From: JBBIMP01 sp037444305 | Lineage (GTDB): Bacteria; Acidobacteriota; UBA6911 | Length of the DNA stretch: 64,000 bases | Assembly (NCBI GenBank): GCA_037444305.1 | Contig: JBBIMP010000018.1 | Span: forward strand, 29,718 to 93,717 | Direction of reading: 5' to 3' | Shown: in pieces, positions 24,848-32,560 of the stretch | Numbering within the stretch: position 1 is the stretch's first letter | How the letters are laid out: every line of letters begins with the position of its first letter | Made by a program: the position numbers and the translations under genes | Notes under the pieces: model-generated | The model's database searches: none | What the model saw: only the letters and a program-made list of their open reading frames with translations | Told to the model about the DNA's origin: nothing

Positions 24848-25356
24848 AAGAACCCAACCCCCGGCAGGGCGCCGATGTACCACTACCCGGCACCCCGCTG
24901 TTGATTACTTGACCTCTACGGCCGAGGCCTTGGCGGCCGGCCACCAAACCCGAGACAGAGCCTAGAATATCAGATATGTATGACCTTAAAATGTTTCAGC
25001 CGTCGGTTGCGAAACTTCAGAACCGATCCGCCGCGCCGGGCGTCGCGAGGGTTGTCTTCCGTGATAGTACGCCGTGTGCTGCCGCCCGGTTCCCATTTAA
25101 TGTTCGACCCTGGCATCTCTGTTGGCAATCCTTGGACGAGATCGCCGGAAAAATCTTCCTCTGAAATGTGAAATTTCTCTCTGCCCTCACCCGGGCTCTG
25201 CGGGATCCTTGTCGCAATCCGCAGAAAACGCATCGGTAGTTTCAAGCCGCCCTCCAATCCCCCCTGCCCCGTGAGCCCTCGCAGCCCGATTGACTCCCTC
25301 GGGCCGATTCAATATCATTTCTGCTTTCGCTATTGATCCTTCAGGAGGATTCAGGC
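24848..25356. other. Intergenic region with no recognisable gene
   Basis: About 500 bp between the divergently oriented sigma-70 gene and the Gld-like ABC operon. It is more AT-rich than the coding DNA around 24960-25020. Only short ORFs without family resemblance or good ribosome sites are present. It should hold the promoters of both flanking transcripts; a TATTCT (minus strand, 24963-24968) is a possible -10 for the sigma gene, but no convincing -35 accompanies it. Confidence 0.5.
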
Positions 25357-26289
25357 GTGATCGAAGTGGAAAATCTCACCAAGGTCTACAATCAGCACAG
25401 AGCCGTTGACGGCATCTCCTTCCGGGTGGAGAAGGGAGAAATACTCGGCTTTCTCGGCCCGAACGGCGCGGGAAAAACCACAACCATGCGCATCCTCACC
25501 TGCTACATGCCTGCCACGGAGGGTACGGCACGCGTCGCCGGGTACGATGTCTTCGAAGAGAGCATCGATGTCCGCCGGCGGATCGGCTACCTTCCGGAAA
25601 GCCCGCCATTATATCCTGAGATGACGGTGAATTCCTACTTAAATTTTGTGGCCCGGATCAAGGGGGTGCCTTCGGCACGGCGGCGGTCCTCTGTCGATGA
25701 CGTCATGCAGAAGTGCAGCATAGGCGATGTGGGCCGCAGAATCATCGGCAAGCTCTCCAAGGGCTACAAGCAGCGCGTGGGGCTGGCCCAGGCCCTGCTC
25801 AACAACCCGGAAGTCCTCATTCTGGACGAGCCGACGATCGGCCTGGACCCCAAACAGATTTTCGAAGTGCGATCCCTGATAAAAAACCTGGCCGGGGAAC
25901 ACACGGTCGTATTGTCGACCCACATACTCCCCGAGGTGAGCATGACCTGCAGCCGCGTCGTCATCATCGACCGCGGGAAGGTAGTCGCGCAGGATACCCC
26001 GCAGGGCCTGACCAACCAGATGAAGGGCGCGGAGAGAATCGCCCTGCAGATCGACGGGCCCCGGGAAGCCGTGCTCGAAAAGCTGCGGAGCATTGACGGC
26101 GTCCTCAGCGTCCAGGCTGGAGACGGCCAGGGTCCGGCCGCCGACTACACCGTGGAGTGCAGGCTGGAAAGCGACCTGCGGAGCGCGCTGGCCCAGGCGG
26201 TGGTTTCGCAGGGGTGGGGATTGCTCGAGTTGCGGGGCATCTCGCTGAGCCTGGAGGACGTTTTCATCAACCTCGTGACGAGGGAATAG
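25357..26289 (+). CDS. ABC transporter ATP-binding protein, GldA-like
   Basis: A 310-residue ATPase. Walker A is GPNGAGKTT, the signature is LSKGYKQRVGLAQAL, Walker B is VLILDEPTIGLDP and the switch histidine is in VLSTHILPE. After the ATPase core an 80-residue C-terminal domain is typical of GldA/NatA-like proteins. The start is GTG 25357, placed 8 nt after AGGAGG; a TTG at 25333 is in frame upstream but would overlap the ribosome site. It heads a four-gene operon with a GldF-like permease, a GldG-like protein and a DUF4340 protein. In Bacteroidetes these proteins relate to gliding; elsewhere the substrate is unknown. Confidence 0.9.
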   Translation: MIEVENLTKVYNQHRAVDGISFRVEKGEILGFLGPNGAGKTTTMRILTCYMPATEGTARVAGYDVFEESIDVRRRIGYLPESPPLYPEMTVNSYLNFVARIKGVPSARRRSSVDDVMQKCSIGDVGRRIIGKLSKGYKQRVGLAQALLNNPEVLILDEPTIGLDPKQIFEVRSLIKNLAGEHTVVLSTHILPEVSMTCSRVVIIDRGKVVAQDTPQGLTNQMKGAERIALQIDGPREAVLEKLRSIDGVLSVQAGDGQGPAADYTVECRLESDLRSALAQAVVSQGWGLLELRGISLSLEDVFINLVTRE

Positions 26290-26333
26290 ACGGGCATCCG
26301 CAAGCCTGTTCAACGAAGTCGAGGGCGCGTGAT

Positions 26334-27101
26334 ATGCAAAACATACTGGCCATCTGGCAGCGTGAAATGAAGTCTTACTTCGTTTCTCCCATTGCCTACG
26401 TGGTGCTGACGGTCTTTCTGTTCCTGTCCGGCGTGTTCTTCTTCTCCATGCTCACCGCCGTGGTGCAGTCTACCATGATGCAGGGCTTCGGCCAGGGTGC
26501 GCAGCCCGTGGACGTTCCAGGGATCGTCAGCCGGAGTTTTTTCGGGACGACCAGCGTGGTGCTGCTTTTCATGATCCCCATGCTCACTATGGGGCTCTTC
26601 GCCGAGGAGAAGCGGCGGGGCACCATCGAGCTGCTCCGGACCACGCCCGTGGGCAACTTCCAGGCCATGATGGGGAAATACCTGGCCGGCGTCACCTTCC
26701 TGCTCGTGATGTTCTGCGCCAGCGGCCTGACGATGTCCGCGCTGTTCATCTACGGGCAGCCCGACCTGAAGCCGATCCTGGGAGGCTACCTGGGCCTCTT
26801 CCTGTACGGCGCCGCCCTGCTCGCGCTGGGTCTATTCATCTCCACCCTGACGGAAAACCAGATCGTCTCGGTCGTGATCACCTTCGGCGCCATCCTGATC
26901 CTGTGGCTCATCGAGGCCCTCGCGGGCGGGGCCGAGGGGGTTACGAGGGACGTTTTGAGCTACCTCTCGGTGATCGGGCACCTCGACGATTTCATCAAGG
27001 GTGTCATCGACACTTCGCACGTGGTTTTTTACCTGACCTTCGCCTTCGTTGGTCTGTTCCTGACTTATCGCTCGCTTGAATCCATGCGGTGGAAAAGCTG
27101 A
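26334..27101 (+). CDS. ABC-2 type permease, GldF-like
   Basis: A 255-residue membrane protein with six hydrophobic segments. The N-terminus MQNILAIWQREMKSYFVSPI and the block EKRRGTIELLRTTPV are hallmarks of the GldF/ABC-2 permease family. It pairs with the upstream ATPase (45-nt gap). The open frame begins at 26157 inside the ATPase gene; ATG 26334 is the evident start. Its stop overlaps the start of the GldG-like gene by 1 nt (TGATG). Confidence 0.9.
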   Translation: MQNILAIWQREMKSYFVSPIAYVVLTVFLFLSGVFFFSMLTAVVQSTMMQGFGQGAQPVDVPGIVSRSFFGTTSVVLLFMIPMLTMGLFAEEKRRGTIELLRTTPVGNFQAMMGKYLAGVTFLLVMFCASGLTMSALFIYGQPDLKPILGGYLGLFLYGAALLALGLFISTLTENQIVSVVITFGAILILWLIEALAGGAEGVTRDVLSYLSVIGHLDDFIKGVIDTSHVVFYLTFAFVGLFLTYRSLESMRWKS

Positions 27102-28684
27102 TGAACAAGATACTTCAGAAACTCGATACGGTGGGGTTGCTGGTGCTCGTGGCCGGGGCCCTCCGCTACACCGTAACCAACGTCTGGGACCGGTGGACGC
27201 TGGCGCTGTTTATCGCGGGCAGCGTCCTGGTGGTTGCCGGGATTGCCGCCAACTACCGGCAGATCATGACGGCCCTGGGGAAACGGTCGACGAAATACGC
27301 CACCAACTACGTGGTCTCCGTGATCCTGGTCATCGCGCTGGTGTCGGGGCTCAACTTCCTGGGGAAGCGGCACGCCAAGAGGTTCGACCTGACCGCAGGC
27401 GGCCAGTACAGCCTCGCGCCTCAGACCCTCCAGGTCCTCGACCAGCTCGTGGACGACCTCGAGATCAAGGCGTTCTTCCCCGGCGGCTCCTACCCTCCGC
27501 TCGAACAGCTGCTGACGGAATACCGGACGCGCAATCGCCGGCTGCAGTTCGAATTCATCGACCCCGACAAGAGGCCCGACACCGCGGCCCAGTTCGGCGT
27601 GACGGTTTACGGGACCTTCACCAATCCCTTTACAGGCACATCCCTGAAGTCGGGGACCGCGGTCCTGTTCTACGGGGAACGCCAGGAGAAGATCGAGAAG
27701 AGGTCGGAGGAAATCCGGGAGGAGGACATCACCAACGCCATCATAAAGGTCCAGCGCCAGGAGTCCAAGAAGATCTATTTTGTTCTCGGGCATGGGGAAA
27801 AGGACCCGGGCGTGAGCGACCGCGGCGGGTATGCGGCCGCCAAGAAGGCGCTCGAGGAGCAGGGCTACGAAGTGGGGACGGTCAACCTCGTGAGCCAGGG
27901 AGGCGTCCCTCCCGATGCGCGGGTCCTGGTAATGGCCGGGCCCACGGCGGAGCCGTTCGAGCAGGAACTGGAGTTCATGGACACCTTTCTGAAATCGGGC
28001 GGCGGCCTGCTGCTGATGGTGGATCCATCGCCGGCGGCGTCCCTCTCCCCGTTTCTGAAGGCCTGGGGGGTGGTGCCCCACGAGGACGTGGTCCTGGACG
28101 TGAGCGGGGCAGGCCGGCTGATGGGAGCCGGACCAAGCATCCCGCTGGTAATGCAGTACGAGGGGCACAGGATCACGGACAGATTCAACCAGATGACCTA
28201 TTTCCCTTACGCCCGCTCCCTGGAAATCGCCGGCGACAAGCCGGAGGGCATCAGCATAGAACCGGTCCTCAAGGCCAATCCCAACAGCTGGGGCGAGACC
28301 GACCTGAAGAGCTCCGAGGCGAATTTCGACGAAAAGTCCGACATCCAGGGCCCGCTGAACCTCGCCCTTGCCGTCAGCCGTGAGCCGAAGGCGCCGGCCG
28401 AGGGCGGCTCGCCGCCCACGGCGCGCATGGTGGTGGTGGGAGATTCTGATTTTGCCGCCGTGCCCTCATTCCAGTCCCAGGGGAACGGGAATCTGTTTCT
28501 CAACATGGTCAGCTGGCTGAGCCAGGACGAAGGCCTGATCTCCATCAGGCCGAAGTCCCCCCAGGACCGGCGCGTGGTGCTCACGCAGAGCCAGCAGAGC
28601 TTGCTGAGGATTATCACGGTATTCCTGCTGCCGGGGGCCGTGCTGGCCGCGGGCATCATCGTCTGGGCCAGGCGGAGGAGATAG
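27101..28684 (+). CDS. GldG-like ABC auxiliary protein
   Basis: A 527-residue protein with two N-terminal membrane helices (about 12-60 and 77-95), a large extracytoplasmic region of the ABC_transp_aux type (PF09822) and a final membrane helix (AVLAAGIIVWA) before a basic tail. Family features are FDLTAGGQYSLAPQTLQVL and, later, YFVLGHGEKDP and DPSPAASLSPFL. It begins at ATG 27101, overlapping the previous stop, and ends immediately before the DUF4340 gene (no gap). It probably forms the periplasmic part of the exporter with GldF. Confidence 0.88.
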   Translation: MNKILQKLDTVGLLVLVAGALRYTVTNVWDRWTLALFIAGSVLVVAGIAANYRQIMTALGKRSTKYATNYVVSVILVIALVSGLNFLGKRHAKRFDLTAGGQYSLAPQTLQVLDQLVDDLEIKAFFPGGSYPPLEQLLTEYRTRNRRLQFEFIDPDKRPDTAAQFGVTVYGTFTNPFTGTSLKSGTAVLFYGERQEKIEKRSEEIREEDITNAIIKVQRQESKKIYFVLGHGEKDPGVSDRGGYAAAKKALEEQGYEVGTVNLVSQGGVPPDARVLVMAGPTAEPFEQELEFMDTFLKSGGGLLLMVDPSPAASLSPFLKAWGVVPHEDVVLDVSGAGRLMGAGPSIPLVMQYEGHRITDRFNQMTYFPYARSLEIAGDKPEGISIEPVLKANPNSWGETDLKSSEANFDEKSDIQGPLNLALAVSREPKAPAEGGSPPTARMVVVGDSDFAAVPSFQSQGNGNLFLNMVSWLSQDEGLISIRPKSPQDRRVVLTQSQQSLLRIITVFLLPGAVLAAGIIVWARRRR

Positions 28685-30139
28685 ATGCGCTTCCAGGGAA
28701 CACTCGTTCTGTTCGCGCTTTGCCTCGGGCTGGGAGCCTTCCTTTATTTCTATGAGTACAGGGGAGGCGCGGAGCGGGAAAAAGCGAAAGAGGAGGAAAA
28801 CAGGCTCTGGAACGTCGACGCCGGCGACATCCGGCAGCTGGAGTTGACGTCCGCCGGGGAGACTCTGACCCTGGATCGTGTGGACGACAAGGGCTGGATC
28901 ATCTCCGCGCCGCGCCGGCTTTCGGCGGACGGGGACGAAGCGGACCGGATCGCCTCCGCCGCCGCCGGAATCCGCCGCGAAGCAACGGTCGAGGCAGAAG
29001 CCTCCGACCTGTCCAGGTACGGCCTGGAGCCGCCCGAGCAGGTGCTCCGGTTTGCAACCCAGGACGGAAAGCGGCATGCCATAAGATTCGGCGGCAAAAA
29101 CCCAGCGGGCAGTTCCACATACGCCGTCCTGGAGGAGGGCAAGGAGGTCTTCCTGGTCGGGGGCCATGTGGCCGGCGGCTTCGCCAAGAAGCTGGACGAC
29201 TTCAGGAACCGCGCGGTGCTGAACTTCGATCAATACGACACCCACATGCTGGAGATCCGGAGCGCCAAAGGCACTCTGAAGCTCGCCAAGGAAGGCGACC
29301 GCTGGTGGCTGGAGGGCGACCAGCGGCACGCGGCGGAGACTTCGCAGGTGGCGTCCATGCTGGGCGCGTTGGCGAACGGGCGCGTCGAGGAGTTTTTCGA
29401 GGAGAACCCGGCGGCCTATCCCGATCTTGGTTTCGCTGCCCCGTTGCTGCAGGTGAAGCTCGCCGTGGGGAAAGACCGCGCCTTCAAGCAGCTGGCCGTG
29501 GGCCTGGAAAAGACGAAACTGCAGCGGCCGGCCGGCCGACCCGCGCAAGGGCAGCCGGGCAAGGAGACCGAGGGCACAGCCGAAGCCGGAAGGGAGGTTT
29601 TCCTGGCGAGAGACGCTTCGCGAGAGGAGCTGTTTTTCGTAAGCCGCGAACTGGTGGACCAGCTCTCCAAAACGGTCGAGGAACTGAGGGACAAATCGCT
29701 TGCGCTGTTTCAGCGCTGGGAGATCGATGAGGTCGTCCTCTCCAACTCGACGGGGACGGTGAAATTCGCGAAATCGGAAACGGGTGCCGACTGGCTTGTC
29801 GGGGAACAGCGGAAGAAGGCGCGCTGGGATGCCGTCAGCGGGATCCTCGACCTGCTGCAGAAGCCCGTGTTGCGCTTCATCGACCGGCCGGAAGAACCGG
29901 CGGCCTACGGGCTCGAGAAGCCTGCGGCCCGCGTCGTCCTGAAGAAGGCAGGCGTGGTGCAGGCCGATCTTTCCCTCGGCAGGAGGACCGGCGAAGGCGT
30001 CTATGCCCGGCTCGAGGGCGAGCGGACGGTAAGGGTGGCCGCGGCCGAGGTCCTGGAGGGGCTGAGCCGCGGCGAAGCGGAGTTTTTGGAGCCCGAAGCC
30101 GAGACCGAAAAAAAGGAGGCCGGCCCGGCAAAGAAGTGA
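28685..30139 (+). CDS. DUF4340 domain-containing protein
   Basis: A 484-residue protein anchored by one N-terminal hydrophobic segment (TLVLFALCLGLGAFLYFYEY). Three repeats of a beta-rich DUF4340 unit follow (for example RYGLEPPEQVLRFATQDGK and YGLEKPAARVVLKKAG, each with the YGLE motif). It directly follows the GldG-like gene without a gap, the usual position for this family in Gld-like ABC operons; its role is unknown. The tail is rich in E and K. Confidence 0.88.
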   Translation: MRFQGTLVLFALCLGLGAFLYFYEYRGGAEREKAKEEENRLWNVDAGDIRQLELTSAGETLTLDRVDDKGWIISAPRRLSADGDEADRIASAAAGIRREATVEAEASDLSRYGLEPPEQVLRFATQDGKRHAIRFGGKNPAGSSTYAVLEEGKEVFLVGGHVAGGFAKKLDDFRNRAVLNFDQYDTHMLEIRSAKGTLKLAKEGDRWWLEGDQRHAAETSQVASMLGALANGRVEEFFEENPAAYPDLGFAAPLLQVKLAVGKDRAFKQLAVGLEKTKLQRPAGRPAQGQPGKETEGTAEAGREVFLARDASREELFFVSRELVDQLSKTVEELRDKSLALFQRWEIDEVVLSNSTGTVKFAKSETGADWLVGEQRKKARWDAVSGILDLLQKPVLRFIDRPEEPAAYGLEKPAARVVLKKAGVVQADLSLGRRTGEGVYARLEGERTVRVAAAEVLEGLSRGEAEFLEPEAETEKKEAGPAKK

Positions 30140-30272
30140 CCGGCGGAAGGTGCGCCGGGGTTATACTGTCGCCGGTGTGACGGGAAGGGGCGCAGAGCCG
30201 GCCGGTGAGAGCAGCCGGCGGAAAGCCGCGGCGAAGCGGGCGAGGGCGCTGAACCCCACCGGAAGTCCCGCC

Positions 30273-30301
30273 TTGATCTGACAGGCCGATTTGGGTATAC
30301 T
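30273..30301 (+). promoter_or_regulatory. Promoter of the rimP-nusA-infB operon
   Basis: TTGATC at 30273-30278 and TATACT at 30296-30301 are separated by exactly 17 nt. The predicted RNA start (about 30308) leaves a leader of nearly 60 nt that contains a terminator-like hairpin. Confidence 0.65.
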
Positions 30302-30324
30302 TCCTCGGCTAGCTTGTAGAGTGG

Positions 30325-30356
30325 AAAGTGGGCGGGCGCCCACTTTTTTATTTTTG
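30325..30356 (+). terminator. Terminator-like hairpin in the rimP leader (possible attenuator)
   Basis: A perfect 9-bp stem, AAAGTGGGC with GCCCACTTT (30325-30333 and 30338-30346), a 4-nt loop and a T-rich tail through 30355. It lies between the predicted promoter and the rimP start. It could end the upstream DUF4340 operon, control entry into the rimP operon, or both. Confidence 0.75.
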
Positions 30357-30365
30357 GGGTCAAGA

Positions 30366-30851
30366 ATGGCCCAGCAAGAGGAAACGAAGCAGCGGGAAGC
30401 TCTCGAAGCGAAGATATCCATTCTGGCCGAAAAACTCGCCGCCTCGATGGGAATGGAAGTTGTCCTGGTCGAGGTCAGAGGCAGCGGCAGCCGCACGATC
30501 GTTCGAACATTTATTGACCAGCCCGGCGGAATCTCGCTGGATGATTGCGGGAGCTTCAGCAGGCGCTTTTCGGTGCTGCTGGATGTGGAGGACTGGATTC
30601 AGCACGGCTACACGCTCGAGGTCTCGTCGCCCGGGCTGGACCGCCCCCTGGCGAAAGAGGAAGACTTCCGGCGTTTTTCGGGCAAGGGGATTAAGATCCG
30701 GACACGCGCTCCCCTCCAGGGACAGAGGAATTTCAAGGGGAGGATCCTGGGGGTTGATGGGGGACGCGTGCGTGTGGAACTGGCGCCGGGAAGGCAGGTA
30801 GAAATCGCTCTGCCGGACATCGAGAAGGCAAATCTCCTCATAGAGATATAG
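30366..30851 (+). CDS. rimP: Ribosome maturation factor RimP
   Basis: A 161-residue RimP, needed for 30S subunit assembly. Recognisable blocks are GMEVVLVEVRGSGSRTIVR, FIDQPGGISLDDCGSFSRR and EVSSPGLDRPL, then the SH3-like C-terminal domain. The frame is open from 30291, but that region is the leader with the hairpin; ATG 30366 matches the family. It is followed after 24 nt by nusA, the classic arrangement. Confidence 0.93.
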   Translation: MAQQEETKQREALEAKISILAEKLAASMGMEVVLVEVRGSGSRTIVRTFIDQPGGISLDDCGSFSRRFSVLLDVEDWIQHGYTLEVSSPGLDRPLAKEEDFRRFSGKGIKIRTRAPLQGQRNFKGRILGVDGGRVRVELAPGRQVEIALPDIEKANLLIEI

Positions 30852-30875
30852 GCCGGCCAGGCCAAGGAATGAATC

Positions 30876-32357
30876 ATGACGAACATCATTGCCCAGACCA
30901 TCAGTCAGATCAGCAAAGAGAAAAACATCGATTCGAAGATCATCATCACCGCGCTGGAAGACGCGATGGTGGCCGCAGCGCGCAAGTATTACAAGACCAA
31001 CGAGGAGATCGGGGCGCGCTTTGATCCCGAGACAGGTCTGGTGGAGATCTTTGCCATCAAGCGGATCGTCGAGACGGTCGAGAATCCGCTGCTGGAGATG
31101 TCGCTCGCAGAGGCAAAGGACGTGGACGAGACGCTGGAGGTGGACGACACGGTCGAGATCCCGAAGCCGCTGGACGTCCTGGGCAGGATCGCGGCACAGA
31201 CCGCCAAGCAGGTGATCCTGCAGAAAGTGCGCGAGGCGGAGCGGCAGAACATATACGACGAATACTCCGAAAAGATCGGGGAGATGATCAACGGGGTGGT
31301 GAAGCGGTTCGAGGGTCCCGACATGATCATCGACATCGGCAAGACCGAGGCGCTGCTCCCCTGGCGGGAACAGTCGCGGGCGGAGGCCTACAAGCAGGGC
31401 GAGCGGATAAGGGCGGTCATCGTGAAAGTGCTCCCGGTCGCCAAGGGGCCGCAGGTGATTCTCTCGCGGACGGATCCGCAGATTCTCGTCCGGCTCTTCG
31501 AAATGGAGATCCCCGAAATCTACGACGGCACGATCGTGGTCAAGAGCGCGGTCCACGAGGCCGGGGACCGCGCCAAGGTGGCTGTGGCCTCGCTGGACCG
31601 CGACGTGGATCCGGTGGGCGCCTGCGTGGGGATCAAGGGTTCCAGGATCAACTCCGTCATCCGCGAGCTGCGGGGAGAGAAAATCGACATTGTCCAGTGG
31701 TCGGATGACCCTGCCCAGTATGCCGCCAATGCGCTGAATCCGGCGAAGGTTTCCAAGGTCCTGATTCTCGATCCGATCGAAAAACGGATGGAAGTGATCG
31801 TGGAGGAGAAGCAGCAATCGCTCGCCATCGGCAAGAAGGGTCAAAATGTCCGGCTGGCCTCGAAACTGATCGGATGGCAGATCGACATCAAGAGCGAAGA
31901 GCAGAAGCGCATGGAGGTGCTCAGCATCATGGAGTCGCTGACGTCTTCGTCCACGGCCCTGAGCGAGCTGGAAGGGCTCAGCGAAAAGCTCATCGAGAAG
32001 CTGGCAAATGAAGGGATTGCAAATGTCGAGCAGATTCTCGAAATGGGCGAGGAGAAGCTGAAGGAAATCCAGGGCATCGGCGACAAGACCGCCGCGAAGA
32101 TCATGGAGGCGGCGCGGGATCTTTACGAGGAGGTCGAGATCGAAGTTCCGGAAGGGGTGGAGTTGCCCACGGCGATAGGGCCGATCACGGCGGCGCCGGA
32201 GGAGCCGGCGGCGCCAGAACCCGACGCGGCACCGGAAGAGCCGGCTACGGCTGCGCCCCTGGAGTCGATGGAAGAAACCGGCGAGGCTGACGAAGCACCC
32301 CAGGCCGGCGAGGTTGCGAGCCCGGAGGAGGAAAAGCCTGCGGAGGACATGCGGTAG
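30876..32357 (+). CDS. nusA: Transcription termination/antitermination protein NusA
   Basis: A 493-residue NusA: N-terminal polymerase-binding domain, S1 domain (about 135-200), two KH domains (ACVGIKGSRINSVIRELRG and IGKKGQNVRLASKLIGWQI) and a helix-hairpin-helix-like acidic repeat near 385-420 (GIGDKTAAKIMEAARDL). The last 70 residues are an Ala/Pro/Glu-rich, probably disordered extension. The start has AAGGA in the right place. It lies between rimP and infB; the usual ylxR/rpl7ae gene between nusA and infB is not present. Confidence 0.96.
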   Translation: MTNIIAQTISQISKEKNIDSKIIITALEDAMVAAARKYYKTNEEIGARFDPETGLVEIFAIKRIVETVENPLLEMSLAEAKDVDETLEVDDTVEIPKPLDVLGRIAAQTAKQVILQKVREAERQNIYDEYSEKIGEMINGVVKRFEGPDMIIDIGKTEALLPWREQSRAEAYKQGERIRAVIVKVLPVAKGPQVILSRTDPQILVRLFEMEIPEIYDGTIVVKSAVHEAGDRAKVAVASLDRDVDPVGACVGIKGSRINSVIRELRGEKIDIVQWSDDPAQYAANALNPAKVSKVLILDPIEKRMEVIVEEKQQSLAIGKKGQNVRLASKLIGWQIDIKSEEQKRMEVLSIMESLTSSSTALSELEGLSEKLIEKLANEGIANVEQILEMGEEKLKEIQGIGDKTAAKIMEAARDLYEEVEIEVPEGVELPTAIGPITAAPEEPAAPEPDAAPEEPATAAPLESMEETGEADEAPQAGEVASPEEEKPAEDMR

Positions 32358-32560
32358 CAGCGCGTACCGCAGCGGCAATTCCGGCAGGCGCGTCTCCGCG
32401 GGAATGGCGCCGCAGATCGGGGGAAATCGGCGGGTATCTCCCACAGCGCGCCTGCGGGCGCGCGGCAGGGCCGGTTGAAAACCGGCGCGGAGTTGATTTA
32501 ACATTTGCGGTTGACCTGTCCATTGGGTGACAGGAAACCGTTTAGGGGCAAGTTGCACTA
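32358..32560. other. nusA-infB intergenic gap lacking ylxR
   Basis: About 200 bp with no gene-like ORF. A short inverted repeat CCTGTC/GACAGG lies at about 32514-32533. In many bacteria a small ylxR gene occupies this position. Confidence 0.4.

Noticed and set aside
24970..25257. Short overlapping frames in the gap before the GldA-like gene
   Set aside because: Three overlapping candidates on both strands, none with a ribosome site or family features.
32514..32533. CCTGTC/GACAGG inverted repeat before infB as a riboswitch or terminator
   Set aside because: Only a 6-bp stem with no T-run or conserved core; likely chance.
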